DNA of 64,000 nt from Marinobacter denitrificans (GCF_008795955.1 NZ_VMHN01000001.1:62001-126000), one strand, 5' to 3'; counted from the stretch's first letter, positions 17,245 through 26,928 are shown. Program-made: numbers and translations. Notes: a model not told the origin generated them from the sequence alone.

Positions 17245-18057
17245 TCAGACTTCGACGAGCCGCTCCACGAAGAATTCCAGGTGCCCGCGTGGCGATTGCG
17301 GCAACGGCCAGCTGTCGACCTTTTCCGCCAGGCTCTTGATAGCAAGTGATGCCTTGGCCCGGGGATAGGCGTCCAGCACAGCGCGCTGACGCTGAACCGC
17401 CTTTTTCACGGCCTCGTCGTAAGGCACTATACCAACATATTGTAGTGCCACATCCAGAAACCGCTCGGTCACTCTGGTGAGTTTTTCAAAAAGATGGCGA
17501 CCTTCCTGCTCATTACGCACCTGGTTTGCCAGTATGCGGAAACGGTTGGTGCCGTAATCCCGGTTCATTAATTTGATCAGGGCGTAAGCGTCAGTGATGG
17601 AAGTGGGCTCGTCGCACACAACCAGCAACAGTTCCTGGGAGGCCCGGAGGAAGCTGACCACGGAATCGGAAATACCGGCTGCGGTATCCACAATCAGAAC
17701 ATCGATCTGGTCGCCCAGTTCACTAAAGGCGTTGATCAGCCCCGCGTGTTCAAGGGAGGACAGCTGGGTCATCCGCTGGGTGCCGGAGGAGGCCGGCACA
17801 ATCTTGATGCCACCCGGGCCGCTGACCAGCACATCACGCAGATCGCACTCCCCGGTGATGACATCCTGGATATTACGGTTGGCGGTAATACCCAGCAATA
17901 CATCGATATTGCCAAGGCCAAGATCGGCATCAAGAAGCACCACCCGCCGCCCTTTTTGTGAAAGGGCAATGCCAAGGTTTACCGCAACGTTACTTTTACC
18001 AACGCCACCCTTCCCGCCGGAAATCGCAATCACCTGTACCGGATGTGGTTTGCTCAT
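17245..18057 (-). CDS. fleN: FleN/FlhG, MinD-like ATPase controlling flagellar number
   Basis: This 270-residue deviant Walker ATPase has the P-loop GGKGGVGKS (14-22), the A' motif VVLLDADLGLGNIDVLLG, and the VLIVDTAAGISD segment. In polarly flagellated bacteria FleN limits flagellar number by antagonising FleQ and by acting on FlhF. The gene order flhF-fleN-fliA is the normal one. Together with FlhF it strongly suggests a single or few polar flagella in this organism. Confidence 0.96.
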   Translation of the reverse strand: MSKPHPVQVIAISGGKGGVGKSNVAVNLGIALSQKGRRVVLLDADLGLGNIDVLLGITANRNIQDVITGECDLRDVLVSGPGGIKIVPASSGTQRMTQLSSLEHAGLINAFSELGDQIDVLIVDTAAGISDSVVSFLRASQELLLVVCDEPTSITDAYALIKLMNRDYGTNRFRILANQVRNEQEGRHLFEKLTRVTERFLDVALQYVGIVPYDEAVKKAVQRQRAVLDAYPRAKASLAIKSLAEKVDSWPLPQSPRGHLEFFVERLVEV

Positions 18058-18103
18058 ACTGATTCTGGTCTCTTGCCACGTTTAACCGCAGGCTGTGTTG
18101 TTA

Positions 18104-19399
18104 TTAAACAGCGACTGCCTCTTGCTGCTGGAGTTTTCTAAGCCTCTCCACGGCCAGCCGCACCAACGGAACGGGCTCGGCGTGGTGCAGGTCTTCCGGG
18201 ATCTTCTGGCCGTCGGTGTAATAGGCCACCGGCAACCCTGTCTCCATGACAAATCCCAGCGATTCTCCCAGAGTCAGTGCTTCATCGATTTTGGTCATCA
18301 CACAACCCGTCAGATTTGCCATCTTATAGCAATGCCAGACGGATTTCATGATGCGCGGTTGACTCGTTGCGGAAACCACCAGATGGGTACAAATCTGGTG
18401 ATGGCTGCGTGCCAACTCCGTGAGTTGCTCCTCGTAGCCTTTGTCGCTGCTGGTAAGACCCGCAGTATCAATCAGCACAAGGTGCCGGTCTGATAATTCA
18501 TCCAGAATATCGTCCAGGGAATGGCTCTCATCCACCACTCTCACCGGTACATTCAGAATGCGCCCGAAGACGAACAATTGCTCATGGGCAGCCACCCGAT
18601 AGCGATCCGTGGTCACCAGCGCCAGGGAGTCGGCGCCATGACGAAGTACATAATGGGCTGCGAGCTTGCCGATGGTGGTGGTCTTGCCTGACCCGGTTGG
18701 CCCTACCAGGGCGTAGACGCCGCCCTCTTCCGACCACTCGGTACGGGCAGTTTTTACACCGGCCGCCAGCATCTTCAGCGACTGCTTCCAACCGTCCTCC
18801 AGGCGTCCGGCACGATGACGACGGGACAATGAGCCGGCAAGCTCATGGCCCAGGCCGAATTCCTGCAGCCGTTCCGCCAGGCGTTGCTGCACGGCATTTA
18901 CCGCTGTTTTCTCAGGCTCGGGGCTACGGCTGGCACTGACCAGATCCCGGAGAGAACTGATCTCTGCTCGCATCTGGGCCAGCTCGCCGGAATACCCGGA
19001 ATTCGCACTGACGGGCTCTTCCGGTGTGATGTCGCTGCTGCCAAAGGCGTTGGCCCCCAGGCTGGTAAAACCCTGGTCCGAGACATTATTCCGACCGCCC
19101 TGGGCAGAGCGCTTTTCTCTGACTTCGCGGATTCGCTCCCGCGAACGGCCAAGTTCATCCTCCAGGCGGCGGTGCTGTTCCGCCTGAAGCTCGGCCAGCC
19201 GTGAGCCGTTGGTCGCTTCGCGCGCGGCATCACCCAGCCGTTGGCGCGCCATATTTTCGTCATAGTCCAGCGCTGTCACTATTTCGACACCACCATCCAC
19301 ACGGCGATTGGACAGAATCACCGCCTCGGGCCCCATCTGGTCACGTACCTGGCGCAGCGCTTCTGCCATGCTCTGGGCAAAAAACCGTTTTACTTTCAT
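18104..19399 (-). CDS. flhF: FlhF, SRP-type GTPase placing the polar flagellum
   Basis: This 431-residue protein has a basic, low-complexity N-terminal part (about 1-170) and an SRP54-like NG GTPase domain: P-loop GPTGSGKT (233-240), the ALVTTDRYRVAAHEQL insertion region, LIDTAGL and the MTKIDEA guanine-specificity segment. FlhF marks the pole for flagellar assembly. It is 46 bases upstream of fleN and 60 bases downstream of flhA on the same strand. Confidence 0.96.
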   Translation of the reverse strand: MKVKRFFAQSMAEALRQVRDQMGPEAVILSNRRVDGGVEIVTALDYDENMARQRLGDAAREATNGSRLAELQAEQHRRLEDELGRSRERIREVREKRSAQGGRNNVSDQGFTSLGANAFGSSDITPEEPVSANSGYSGELAQMRAEISSLRDLVSASRSPEPEKTAVNAVQQRLAERLQEFGLGHELAGSLSRRHRAGRLEDGWKQSLKMLAAGVKTARTEWSEEGGVYALVGPTGSGKTTTIGKLAAHYVLRHGADSLALVTTDRYRVAAHEQLFVFGRILNVPVRVVDESHSLDDILDELSDRHLVLIDTAGLTSSDKGYEEQLTELARSHHQICTHLVVSATSQPRIMKSVWHCYKMANLTGCVMTKIDEALTLGESLGFVMETGLPVAYYTDGQKIPEDLHHAEPVPLVRLAVERLRKLQQQEAVAV

Positions 19400-19459
19400 G
19401 ATGACTCTTCCTCCCCGGTCAGCGCTTTGTGGCGCCTTCCGCCTTGCCGTCCGCGGCCG

Positions 19460-21628
19460 TTACTGGCCTACGGATGCCACAATGGTGATCTGTTTGTTAT
19501 CCGGAATTTCCTGGTAGGACAACACGTGCAGTCGCTCTACCCCAAAACTTGCGAACTTTGCCAGTACCGGCCGCAGGGGCCCGGAGACCAGCAGTATTGC
19601 CGGCTTGCCCAGCATTTCCTGGCGCTGGACACTGTCCTGGAGCGAGCGCTGGAGTTTCTCGACCATATTCGGCTCCAGTACCAGCCCGATGTCTTCCTGA
19701 CCGCCGGATTGTTGACTCTGTTGCATAGACTTTAGCAATAACTGTTCCAGGTCTGGGTCCAGGGTAATTACCGGGATTTCCGAGTCGTTGCCACAAATGC
19801 TCTGAACGATCATCCGTCGCAGCGATTGACGGGCAACCGTGGTCAGCAGTTTCGGGTCCTGGCTCTTCGGATGCACGTTGACAATAGCCTCGGCAATGGA
19901 CCGCATATCACGTACCGGCACTTCTTCTTTCAGCAGGTTCTGCAACACCTTCAGCAACAGACTGATGGAAACAGTCGTGGGGACCAGCTCTTCCGCCAGC
20001 TTCGGCGAAACCTTTTCCAACTGATCCAGCCATTTCTGAACCTCCTCATGGCCCAGTAGCTCATGGGCATGCTTCTGCAGGATCTGGTTCAGGTGTGTGG
20101 CCACGACGGTGCTGGCATCTACAACGGTATAGCCCAGTGTCTGCGCTTGATCTTTCTTGTCCGGCTCAATCCAGCTGGCATCGAGCCCGAAGGCGGGATC
20201 CTTGCCTGCAATACCTTCAATCTTGCCAAACACCTGGCCGGGATCGATGGCAAGCTCACGGTCCGGATGGATTTCGGCCTCGGCGATGGTCACGCCCATC
20301 AGGGTAATGCGGTAAACGTTCGGCATCAGGTCGAGGTTGTCGCGAATGTGAACCGACGGCATCAGGAACCCCAGATCCTGGGAAAGCTTCTTGCGCACCC
20401 CCTTGATCCGGCTCAGCAGCTGGCCACCCTGGGACTTGTCCACCAGGGGAATCAGACGATAGCCGACTTCCAGGCCAACGATATCCACCGTGGCCACGTC
20501 ATCCCAGCCCAGCTCACGGGTCTCACCCGGCGCAGGAAGCTGGGCACCCTGGTCCCCACCATCACCACCGGACGGAATATCCCGGCCGGCCGGCCTTGCG
20601 CCGCCGCCTCTGGCCGGAAACACGCCCTCCTCTTCAACAGTCTGGCGCTCTTCCTTCCAGATGTACCAGGCAATGGCACCTGAGATGGCACCAAGACCCA
20701 GGAAGGCTACGTGGGGCATGCCCGGAATCAGGCCGAGAATGATGAGGATAACGGCCGCAATGGCCAGAGCCTTGGGCGCGTTAAACATCTGCTGCAGGAT
20801 CTGCCCACCCATATCCTGGCTTGACGTCACCCGCGTCACCATGATGGCAGCAGAGGTAGACAGCAGCAGCGAGGGAATCTGGGCGACCAGGCCGTCACCA
20901 ATGGTCAGCAGCGCGTAGTTCTGGGTGGCGGTGCCGAAATCCAATCCGTGCTGGAGCATACCAATGGCAATACCACCGATCAGGTTGATCGCCAGTATCA
21001 ACAGGCCGGCCACGGCATCGCCCTTGACGAATTTGCTGGCACCGTCCATGGAACCGTAGAAGTCCGCTTCCTGGGCAATCTCGGAACGCCGGTGCTTGGC
21101 CTCATCCTGGTTAATCAGGCCTGCGTTGAGGTCTGCGTCGATGGCCATCTGTTTGCCTGGCATGGCATCCAGAGTGAAGCGCGCACTGACTTCGGAAACC
21201 CGGCCAGCGCCTTTGGTGACAACCAGAAAGTTGATAATCATGAGAATGGCAAACACCACCAGGCCGACCGCGTAGTTACCGCCGATCAGTACCGCACCGA
21301 AGGATTCGATGACCTTACCCGCAGCATCCCCGCCTTCGTGGCCGTTGAGCAGTACGATCCGGGTGGAGGCAACATTAAGCGCCAGGCGCAGCAGCGTGGC
21401 CACCAGCAACACCGTGGGAAAGGAGGCAAACTCCATGGGACGCAGGGCGTAGACGCACACCAGAAGAATCACGATGGAAAGCGTGATGTTGAACGTAAAA
21501 AACACGTCCAGCATGAACGCCGGCATGGGCAGTATCATCATACCCAGCAGCCCCATCAGCATGATGGGGACGCCCAGATTACCCCGCGTCAGGGATTTGA
21601 CATTATTGAGGACTAACGCTCGGTCCAT
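19460..21628 (-). CDS. flhA: FlhA, flagellar type III export gate protein
   Basis: This 722-residue export gate has about eight N-terminal membrane helices (about 20-310), with the conserved FHIPEP-type loop SARFTLDAMPGKQMAIDADL around residues 150-170. A cytoplasmic domain of about 380 residues docks chaperone-substrate complexes. The ATG at 21628 has GGAGAG nine bases upstream. A sigma-54 promoter lies 86 bases before the start. FlhA heads the flhA-flhF-fleN-fliA run, while its partner flhB is 3 kb away across the upp-uraA insertion. Confidence 0.97.
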   Translation of the reverse strand: MDRALVLNNVKSLTRGNLGVPIMLMGLLGMMILPMPAFMLDVFFTFNITLSIVILLVCVYALRPMEFASFPTVLLVATLLRLALNVASTRIVLLNGHEGGDAAGKVIESFGAVLIGGNYAVGLVVFAILMIINFLVVTKGAGRVSEVSARFTLDAMPGKQMAIDADLNAGLINQDEAKHRRSEIAQEADFYGSMDGASKFVKGDAVAGLLILAINLIGGIAIGMLQHGLDFGTATQNYALLTIGDGLVAQIPSLLLSTSAAIMVTRVTSSQDMGGQILQQMFNAPKALAIAAVILIILGLIPGMPHVAFLGLGAISGAIAWYIWKEERQTVEEEGVFPARGGGARPAGRDIPSGGDGGDQGAQLPAPGETRELGWDDVATVDIVGLEVGYRLIPLVDKSQGGQLLSRIKGVRKKLSQDLGFLMPSVHIRDNLDLMPNVYRITLMGVTIAEAEIHPDRELAIDPGQVFGKIEGIAGKDPAFGLDASWIEPDKKDQAQTLGYTVVDASTVVATHLNQILQKHAHELLGHEEVQKWLDQLEKVSPKLAEELVPTTVSISLLLKVLQNLLKEEVPVRDMRSIAEAIVNVHPKSQDPKLLTTVARQSLRRMIVQSICGNDSEIPVITLDPDLEQLLLKSMQQSQQSGGQEDIGLVLEPNMVEKLQRSLQDSVQRQEMLGKPAILLVSGPLRPVLAKFASFGVERLHVLSYQEIPDNKQITIVASVGQ

Positions 21629-21713
21629 GCCGGAAAACTCTCCGATAAGCGGTTAACCGCGGTTATTCGCGGGTGGTTTTTTTGACGCCTGCGCATCGAT
21701 AGGGAGGGTATTC

Positions 21714-21728
21714 GCAAGATCCGTACCA
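21714..21728 (-). promoter_or_regulatory. Sigma-54 promoter of flhA
   Basis: On the minus strand the site reads TGGTACG, four bases, then TTGC. It has the exact GG-N10-GC geometry and only one mismatch to the -24 consensus. It lies 86 bases upstream of the flhA start, on the opposite strand from upp. A 12-base perfect palindrome (21649-21660) lies in the predicted leader. FleQ with RpoN is the likely activator pair, by analogy with Pseudomonas. Confidence 0.75.
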
Positions 21729-21861
21729 GCCCTCAGGTTTTTTCTGCCAGCCATGCCTGACGGACCTGTCGATATACGGTATCCTTGCGCCATTTGCCGG
21801 CGTTTGCGCCGCGCGACAGACCGCATTCAGACACAGACAGAACACAAATAAAGGTGAGCCC

Positions 21862-22500
21862 ATGCCAATCCACGAGGTGAAACACCCGCTGATCCGCCAC
21901 AAACTTGGCCTGATGCGCCGCGCCGACATCAGCACCAAGAATTTCCGGGAACTGGCCCAGGAAGTGGGGGCCCTGCTGACCTACGAGGCCACCAAGGATT
22001 TCTCCCTGCAGAAAAAGACCATCGAGGGTTGGGCTGGACCGGTGGAGATCGAACAGATCCAGGGTAAGAAGATTACCGTCGTTCCAATTCTACGCGCCGG
22101 CATGGGCATGCTGGACGGCGTACTGACCCTGATCCCCGGTGCCCGGGTAAGTGTTGTCGGCCAGGTGAGAAACGAAGAAACTCTCGAAGCCAGCACCTAC
22201 CTCGAAAAACTGGTGGGCGAACTGGACCAGCGTATGGCAATGATTGTAGATCCGATGCTGGCCACAGGCGGCTCAATGATTTCCACCATCGACCTGCTAA
22301 AGAAAGCAGGCAGTCACGAAATTCGCGCCCTGGTTCTGGTGGCCGCACCGGAAGGCATCGAGAAAGTGCTGGAAAAGCACCCGGATGTCTCCATCTACAC
22401 AGCATCCATTGATGACAGGCTGAACGAGAAAGGCTATATCCTTCCCGGCCTGGGCGATGCCGGCGACAAGATTTTCGGCACCAAGCAGAAGGACGTTTGA
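21862..22500 (+). CDS. upp: Uracil phosphoribosyltransferase
   Basis: This 212-residue enzyme converts uracil and PRPP to UMP in pyrimidine salvage. The N-terminus is [19 protein letters not shown], and the PRPP-binding loop is [13 protein letters not shown]. The ribosome site AAAGGTG precedes the ATG. The length is typical. It is followed directly by a uracil permease gene, whose start is two bases past the upp stop, so the pair takes up and uses uracil. The operon interrupts the flagellar cluster between flhA and flhB. Confidence 0.97.
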   Translation: MPIHEVKHPLIRHKLGLMRRADISTKNFRELAQEVGALLTYEATKDFSLQKKTIEGWAGPVEIEQIQGKKITVVPILRAGMGMLDGVLTLIPGARVSVVGQVRNEETLEASTYLEKLVGELDQRMAMIVDPMLATGGSMISTIDLLKKAGSHEIRALVLVAAPEGIEKVLEKHPDVSIYTASIDDRLNEKGYILPGLGDAGDKIFGTKQKDV

Positions 22501-22502
22501 TC

Positions 22503-23759
22503 ATGCAGGACCACCTGAACGACCCGGTATGGAAACAGGCCCTTGCCGGCTCGCAGATGTTACTGGTGGCCTTCGGCGCACTGGTGCTGATGCCGCTGAT
22601 CACCGGCCTGGACCCGAACGTTGCACTTTTCACCGCCGGCATCGGCACCCTGATTTTCCATATCGTCACTGGTGGCCAGATTCCAATCTTTCTGGCATCT
22701 TCCTTCGCCTTTATCGCGCCGATCATTGCCGCCAAGGGCCGCTTTGGCCTTGAAGAAACCCTGGGCGGCCTGATGGCTGCGGGTATTCTCTATATTGTTC
22801 TCAGTGGCGCTGTGCGCCTGCGTGGCACCGGGTTCATTACCCGCCTACTGCCCCCGGTGGTCATTGGCCCGGTAATCATGGTGATTGGTCTTGGCCTGGC
22901 CCCGGTCGCCGTTCATATGGCCTCCGGTCGCACGGGTGACGGCGCACAGCAACTGGTGCCCTATGATACTGCCATCTGGATAGCGATGATCTCCCTGACC
23001 GTGACGGTCATCATGGCGGTCTGGTCCAGTGGCATATTCCGGCTGATTCCGATCATGTTTGGCATTATTGTCGGTTACATTCTTTCTGCCATTGCCGGCA
23101 TTGTGGACCTCTCCCCTATCACCGAAGCGCCCTGGTTGGCTGTCCCCAATTTTGTGGCGCCGGAGTTCAGCTGGGCAGCTATCCTGTTCATGATTCCGGT
23201 TGCCATAGCACCGGCGATTGAACACATCGGCGACATCCTCGCCATCGGCACGGTTACCCGCAAAAACTACCTCGAAAAACCCGGCCTGCACCGCACCCTG
23301 CTGGGTGATGGCCTGGCCACCAGCGCAGCCTCTGCCCTTGGCGGCCCACCCAACACCACCTATTCCGAAGTGACCGGCGCCGTGGTGTTGACCAAAAACT
23401 TCAACCCGAAAGTAATGATCTGGGCCGCCTGCATCGCCATCGTACTGGCCTTCGTGGGCAAATTCGGTGCTGCCCTGCAGACCATACCGGCCCCGGTTAT
23501 GGGCGGTATCCTGTGTCTGCTGTTCGGCTCGATTGCGGTGGTTGGCCTGAACACTCTCATCCGCCACCAGGTGGATCTGTCACAGGCCCGCAACCTGGTT
23601 ATAGTGGCCATCACCCTGGTGTTCGGTATCGGCGGTATGGCCATCGGCAATATAGAAGGCATCGCCCTGTGCGCAGTGGTGGCCATTGCACTGAACCTGG
23701 TCCTTCCGGGTAGCGGTGAGGCCTGGGGTAAAAAGATCCATGAACACGACACCCTCTGA
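22503..23759 (+). CDS. uraA: UraA-type uracil permease
   Basis: This 418-residue nucleobase-cation symporter-2 family protein has twelve or more hydrophobic segments. The signature region lies around residue 230-290: PAIEHIGDILAIG, then LLGDGLATSAASALGGPPNT with the family's conserved glutamate. It probably imports uracil for Upp, encoded two bases upstream. The ATG at 22503 follows the upp stop immediately. Its 3' end overlaps the following methyltransferase gene by 20 bases. Confidence 0.93.
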   Translation: MQDHLNDPVWKQALAGSQMLLVAFGALVLMPLITGLDPNVALFTAGIGTLIFHIVTGGQIPIFLASSFAFIAPIIAAKGRFGLEETLGGLMAAGILYIVLSGAVRLRGTGFITRLLPPVVIGPVIMVIGLGLAPVAVHMASGRTGDGAQQLVPYDTAIWIAMISLTVTVIMAVWSSGIFRLIPIMFGIIVGYILSAIAGIVDLSPITEAPWLAVPNFVAPEFSWAAILFMIPVAIAPAIEHIGDILAIGTVTRKNYLEKPGLHRTLLGDGLATSAASALGGPPNTTYSEVTGAVVLTKNFNPKVMIWAACIAIVLAFVGKFGAALQTIPAPVMGGILCLLFGSIAVVGLNTLIRHQVDLSQARNLVIVAITLVFGIGGMAIGNIEGIALCAVVAIALNLVLPGSGEAWGKKIHEHDTL

Positions 23760-24609
23760 CACCCGTTCTGGCAAAGACAGCTCGGGCATCAGCTTTACCG
23801 CCCTCTACACCGGTGCCGTCTGGCACCGGCACGGGCTCTCGAACGACTTACTCGCCACCGACCAGGGCCGCTGGCTCTACCACCTGATGACGCCGTTTGA
23901 GGCCGGCAGCAAGGCCCTCATCGGCGGCAACATCCGCACTTTCCTGCTCCAACGCCACCTGATCATCGACCACCTGATCGAGCAGGCTCTTAACCGCGGC
24001 GTCACCCAGGTGCTGGAAATCGCCTGCGGCATGTCCCCCAGGGGTATCCGATTGCATGACAAGCACCCCCTGCTCCATATGGTGGAAGCCGACCTCCCCG
24101 ATATGGCCACCCGTAAGGCGGCAAGCTTGCTGGTAGCCGGTCGCCTGGGTGATAACCACCAGGTCATTCCCATCGATATTCTGGCAGAATCCGGTGAGCA
24201 GTCCCTGGAGGTGGTCGTTAAGAGGGCTTTCGACAACAACAAACCCATGGTTGTCGTCACCGAAGGCCTGACCAGTTACTTTTCACTGCCGGTCATTACA
24301 GAGTTCTGGAGACGCCTGGCCAGGGTAATGCAGCAGCGCCCGGGCTCGGTGTACCTGTCCGAAAGCTACTTGATGCCAGAACACCCGCTGCTCCGGGGAA
24401 CACTGAAGTCCCTTGGCGGGCTGCTGGGAGCGGTTACACGGAGCGATGTCAGTTTTCATTTCCTGAATGACCAGCAGGCTGCTGAGCAATTTACTACCTG
24501 CGGGTTTCCTTCCGTAGCAGTCCACAATCCTGTTGACTTTTACGGTCGCCTTCCGATTCCAGAAAGCCGGAATGATCCCATGGTTCGGGTTATTGAGGTT
24601 TGGTCCTAG
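23740..24609 (+). CDS. Class I SAM-dependent methyltransferase (leucine carboxyl methyltransferase-like)
   Basis: This 289-residue protein has a SAM-binding motif I VLEIACGMSPRGIRL (around residue 88-102), an acidic VEADLP after the next strand, and VVVTEGLTSYFS further on. These fit the LCMT/Ppm2-like family of bacterial methyltransferases. It overlaps uraA by 20 bases and starts at ATG 23740. The substrate cannot be told from sequence. Position after upp-uraA does not by itself link it to pyrimidines. The gene ends about 60 bases before repeat A. Confidence 0.8.
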   Translation: MNTTPSDTRSGKDSSGISFTALYTGAVWHRHGLSNDLLATDQGRWLYHLMTPFEAGSKALIGGNIRTFLLQRHLIIDHLIEQALNRGVTQVLEIACGMSPRGIRLHDKHPLLHMVEADLPDMATRKAASLLVAGRLGDNHQVIPIDILAESGEQSLEVVVKRAFDNNKPMVVVTEGLTSYFSLPVITEFWRRLARVMQQRPGSVYLSESYLMPEHPLLRGTLKSLGGLLGAVTRSDVSFHFLNDQQAAEQFTTCGFPSVAVHNPVDFYGRLPIPESRNDPMVRVIEVWS

Positions 24610-24665
24610 CCCTCTTCCAGCCTGGATGTTTGCGGTGTGAGCCGGGCGGGAGGCCGAAAGTGGTT

Positions 24666-24763
24666 CATCGGGTGGGCTTTCCAAAACTGTGCGGAGCCAT
24701 GGATGGCGGAGCTCAAGCGCCACATGGATGTGCTTGAGCGTGTTTTGGAAAGCCCACCCGATG
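24666..24763 (+). repeat. Cruciform-like intergenic repeat, copy A
   Basis: A perfect 22-base outer stem (24666-24687 pairs with 24742-24763) encloses a core with two smaller hairpins. One is GCCAT-GG-ATGGC. The other is CTCAAG ... CACAT-GG-ATGTG ... CTTGAG. Bases 24680-24733 are identical, in reverse complement, to 26008-26061 in copy B, but the outer stem beyond TCCAAAAC is different. It lies between the convergent ends of the methyltransferase gene and flhB and may end transcription from both sides. Confidence 0.9.
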
Positions 24764-24809
24764 GATCACCTCCCCACAACCAGCAGGCTACAAGCAGGCA
24801 ACCACCCAA

Positions 24810-25946
24810 CTAAATATCCCGCCGCAGATCCGAAGGAATCGGAAAATCCGGAATATGGGGCTTCTGGCCACGACCCTTGCGGAACTGGCGGAGCTGGAAT
24901 ACGTAGGCGAGAACCTGCGCAATTGCCATATACAGGCCATCCGGGATCTCACCTCCCACCTCGGTATTGTGGTAAACCGCCCGAGTCAGAGGTGGCGTAC
25001 GGAGGATGTCCACCTTGTGTTCGCGGGCAATCTCCATGATTTTGAAGGCGGTCTCATCCGACCCCTTGGCCACCACGATTGGCGCTGCCATTTTCTTCTG
25101 GTCGTACTTCAATGCCACCGCATAGTGCGTCGGGTTGGTGATTACCACGTCAGCCCCGGGCACATCCTGCATCATCCGGCGCTGGGCCATTTCCCGCTGC
25201 AGCTGGCGGATCTTGCCCTTCACTTCCGGCTTGCCTTCGGTGTCCTTGTATTCGTCCTTCACTTCCTGCTTGGTCATGCGCAGTTTTTTCTGATGATCGT
25301 AGATCTGGAACGGCACATCGATCGCAGCAATCACAATGGTGGCGCAGGCGAGGATGAAAAAGCTCCAGCCAAGGGTCCAGACCACGTGCTCCATGGCCGG
25401 GCGGGCGGGCTCTTCCGAGATACTGAGCAGGTCGTCGGTGCGCAGGTTCAGAATAAGGATGGCCACGGCCATGACCAGGCCGACTTTGAGAATCGCTTTC
25501 ACCAGTTCGATGAGCGAGCGCATGGAAAACATGCGCTTCAGACCTTTGAGAGGGTCCATGCGGTTAAGTTTTGGCGCGATGGCCTTGCCGCTGACCAGCA
25601 GACCGCCGATGCCGATGGAGCCGGCGACAGCGGCAATCAATAACAGGATCAGCAGTGGTGCGAGGGCCCAGGCGGCTTCTTTCGCCGAGGCAATCAGCTG
25701 GACGCTCATGTGGCGGGTATCGAAGATGGCGGAGCGTTCTATGACAAAGCTGTCGCGCATGATGCTTTCCATGGAGGCGCCCAGGGACGCTCCGAACACC
25801 AGCAGGCCACCGGCGCCGGCCAACAGAACGGCCATAGTGGCCAGCTCTTTGGAACGGGCGGTCTGGCCATCCTCCTTGGCTTTTTCGAGCCTTCGGGGGG
25901 TGGCCTCTTCCGTTTTCTCCTGACTGTTGTCGTTTTCTTCGGCCAT
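24810..25946 (-). CDS. flhB: FlhB, flagellar export switch protein
   Basis: This 378-residue protein has four N-terminal membrane segments (about 35-210) and a cytoplasmic domain with the autocleavage motif NPTH (271-274). Cleavage switches export from rod/hook to filament substrates. The gene belongs functionally with fliPQR, but here a 192-base spacer holding repeat copy B separates it from fliR; a second copy follows its stop. Its ATG at 25946 lacks a strong GGAG-type ribosome site (AAGAAAAAAAC precedes it). A small FlhB C-domain homologue is encoded at 3690-3995. Confidence 0.96.
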   Translation of the reverse strand: MAEENDNSQEKTEEATPRRLEKAKEDGQTARSKELATMAVLLAGAGGLLVFGASLGASMESIMRDSFVIERSAIFDTRHMSVQLIASAKEAAWALAPLLILLLIAAVAGSIGIGGLLVSGKAIAPKLNRMDPLKGLKRMFSMRSLIELVKAILKVGLVMAVAILILNLRTDDLLSISEEPARPAMEHVVWTLGWSFFILACATIVIAAIDVPFQIYDHQKKLRMTKQEVKDEYKDTEGKPEVKGKIRQLQREMAQRRMMQDVPGADVVITNPTHYAVALKYDQKKMAAPIVVAKGSDETAFKIMEIAREHKVDILRTPPLTRAVYHNTEVGGEIPDGLYMAIAQVLAYVFQLRQFRKGRGQKPHIPDFPIPSDLRRDI

Positions 25947-25973
25947 GTTTTTTCTTAACTTGGGTGTATCGGC

Positions 25974-26076
25974 CGGTGGGGATGACTATCCAAAACACGC
26001 TCCTTCGGCACATCCATGTGGCGCTTGAGCTCCGCCATCCATGGCTCCGCACAGTTTTGGATAGTCATCCCCACCG
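25974..26076 (-). repeat. Cruciform-like intergenic repeat, copy B
   Basis: A perfect 23-base outer stem (25974-25996 pairs with 26054-26076) encloses a core that matches copy A over 54 bases in reverse orientation. The final stem arm differs from copy A: CGAAGGAGCGT replaces TTGAGCGT. Only the TCCAAAAC edge of the outer stem is shared; the rest is unrelated in sequence but still self-complementary. It separates fliR from flhB in what is usually a tight operon. Confidence 0.9.
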
Positions 26077-26138
26077 CCCTCGGCAAGCTTCTCAGTCAGC
26101 CCACGTTCCAATCATCTTTTCAATTCGATGATTAACCG

Positions 26139-26921
26139 TTAAGGCTGACCCTGCAGGTTACGCATGAATTCGAACGTTTCCCTGGTGTACTGCTCGAAGT
26201 GTGGCAGAAAATTGGCGTGCAGTACCCATATGGCAAATAATCCAAAAATCAGGCCAATCGGGAAACCCAAGGCGAAAATATTCATCTGAGGAGCTGCGCG
26301 GGTCATGACACCGAAGGAGATGTTGACGATAAACACAGCGGTGACCGCCGGCAGCGCCAGCAGTAACGCGGACACGAATATCCAGGTTATGCGGTGGGCC
26401 AGTTGCCAGACTCCCGACTGCCCCAGGCCTTCGAGGCCGATGGGGAGCGTGTGAAAGCTTTCGATGAAGACCTCGAAAGCCACCAGATGACCATTCATGG
26501 CCAGGTAAAGCAGTGTGATAGTGATGGTGTAGATCTGTGCCAGCACAGGCACGTTTACGCCGTTGGCAGGATCTACCATGGAGGCGAAACCCAGGCCCAT
26601 TTGCATGGCGATCATCTGGCCGGCCACCACAAATAGCTGGAACAGTGCGGTAAGGGCAAACCCCATACCTACTCCAATCAATATCTGCTGGAGGGTGATC
26701 ACTACCGCGTCTGCGCTGAAGGCATCCATCTGGGGTACCGGGGGGATCATCGGCACCACCAGGATGGTAATCAACAACGCCAGTCCCAGCCGGACCCTTG
26801 CTGGCACCAGTTGGGTGCCGATAAAGGGAATAACCATCATGAAGCTGGCCAGGCGGAACAGTGGCCACAGGTGCTGGCCAATCCACTGGTTAATCAGGTC
26901 GGCTGATATTTCAGTGGGCAT
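26139..26921 (-). CDS. fliR: FliR, flagellar export gate protein
   Basis: This 260-residue inner-membrane protein has about six hydrophobic segments. It joins FliP and FliQ to form the helical export gate. The features seen (ARVRLGLALLITILV early, GFASMVDPANG in the middle, LPHFEQYTRETFEF at the end) fit the family. It starts seven bases after the fliQ stop. The usual partner flhB is displaced by a repeat element. Confidence 0.95.
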   Translation of the reverse strand: MPTEISADLINQWIGQHLWPLFRLASFMMVIPFIGTQLVPARVRLGLALLITILVVPMIPPVPQMDAFSADAVVITLQQILIGVGMGFALTALFQLFVVAGQMIAMQMGLGFASMVDPANGVNVPVLAQIYTITITLLYLAMNGHLVAFEVFIESFHTLPIGLEGLGQSGVWQLAHRITWIFVSALLLALPAVTAVFIVNISFGVMTRAAPQMNIFALGFPIGLIFGLFAIWVLHANFLPHFEQYTRETFEFMRNLQGQP

Positions 26922-26928
26922 GCCCGGG

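Noticed and set aside
21663..21938. 91-residue minus-strand frame between flhA and upp
   Set aside because: It overlaps the flhA promoter and the start of upp, has no family resemblance, and its composition does not look coding.
24689..25039. Reading frame starting MRSHGWRSSSATWM across repeat copy A, with a twin starting at 26052 on the minus strand
   Set aside because: Both begin inside the shared repeat core and run into flhB sequence on the antisense or a shifted frame. The similarity is due to the DNA repeat, not to a protein.
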